Source of the DNA: Lota lota
Lineage: Eukaryota; Chordata; Actinopteri; Gadiformes; Lotidae
Direction: 5' to 3'
Assembly: GCA_026745465.1 (NCBI GenBank)
Contig: JACYXH010000103.1
Span: 738,501 to 802,500, forward strand
Length of the DNA: 64,000 nt
Both the position numbers and the translations under genes were made by a program. The notes under the pieces are model-generated. The model searched no databases. It was given only the letters and a program-made list of their open reading frames with translations, and had not been told where the DNA came from. Each line of letters begins with the position of its first letter. The first letter of the stretch is position 1. Below are positions 63,981 to 64,000 of the stretch, piece by piece.

Positions 63981-64000
63981 AGCACTAACACTCACACCCA

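Larger units (their letters stand above)
61003..64000. other. Microsatellite-rich intron of slc22a23
   Basis: No exon was found between the acceptor at 61,002 and the window edge. The first coding exons must lie farther right, because about 290 residues of the family protein are unaccounted for. Content is mainly simple repeats, a C/T-rich patch (62,790-63,080) and short AT-rich DNA. Confidence 0.6.

Noticed and set aside
62460..64000. Open frames of His-Thr or Val-Cys repeats at the right end
   Set aside because: They are translations of CA/GT microsatellites.

Overview
The window is vertebrate, almost certainly teleost, nuclear DNA. It has multi-exon genes with GT/AG introns, very dense CA/GT, CT/GA and poly-C microsatellites, a fish-type DIRS retrotransposon, and gene neighbours corresponding to human 6p25 (EXOC2, IRF4, DUSP22, BPHL, PSMG4, SLC22A23). 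No rRNA, tRNA or CRISPR array was recognised.

Left part (1-17,962): the last five coding exons of exoc2 (+). These are followed by a complete irf4 (-, eight coding exons, 448 aa) and a complete dusp22 (-, seven coding exons, 203 aa). One irf4 intron carries a stray 51-bp copy of an exoc2 exon/intron border between microsatellites.

Central part (17,963-58,112): a local tandem amplification. Three full units each hold bphl (+, seven exons, mitochondrial serine hydrolase family) and psmg4 (+, three exons, proteasome assembly chaperone). Seven shortened units of about 2.8 kb fuse the 5' half of bphl (exons 1-3) to a detached piece of the 3' end of slc22a23 (3' UTR plus terminal coding exon, minus strand). 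The order is full, short, (DIRS), full, six short, full. Units are joined by a roughly 316-bp spacer found neither at the left edge nor in the intact slc22a23 gene. Five consecutive short units recur every 2,820-2,824 bp and look almost identical, so the amplification is recent or being homogenised. Full bphl copies 2 and 3 have Cys instead of the nucleophile Ser. The second psmg4 copy is frameshifted. Each short unit keeps an open 151-codon chimeric frame followed by a poly(A) signal.

An almost complete DIRS-type (tyrosine recombinase) retrotransposon, 24,781-30,661 on the minus strand, sits in one junction spacer. It made no target-site duplication. It carries inverted terminal repeats, an internal complementary region that matches both termini, gag, RT/RNase H and recombinase frames, a 64-bp hairpin in gag, an in-frame amber codon between gag and RT, and a frameshift in the recombinase.

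Right part (55,930-64,000): the 3' portion of the intact slc22a23 gene (-, six exons). Its upstream exons lie beyond the window, and the rest is microsatellite-rich intron.

Taken together, the best candidate for an undescribed system is the bphl/psmg4/slc22a23 array. It combines possible change of a hydrolase nucleophile, repeated chimeric transcripts, and repeated antisense of the 3' end of the neighbouring slc22a23 gene.
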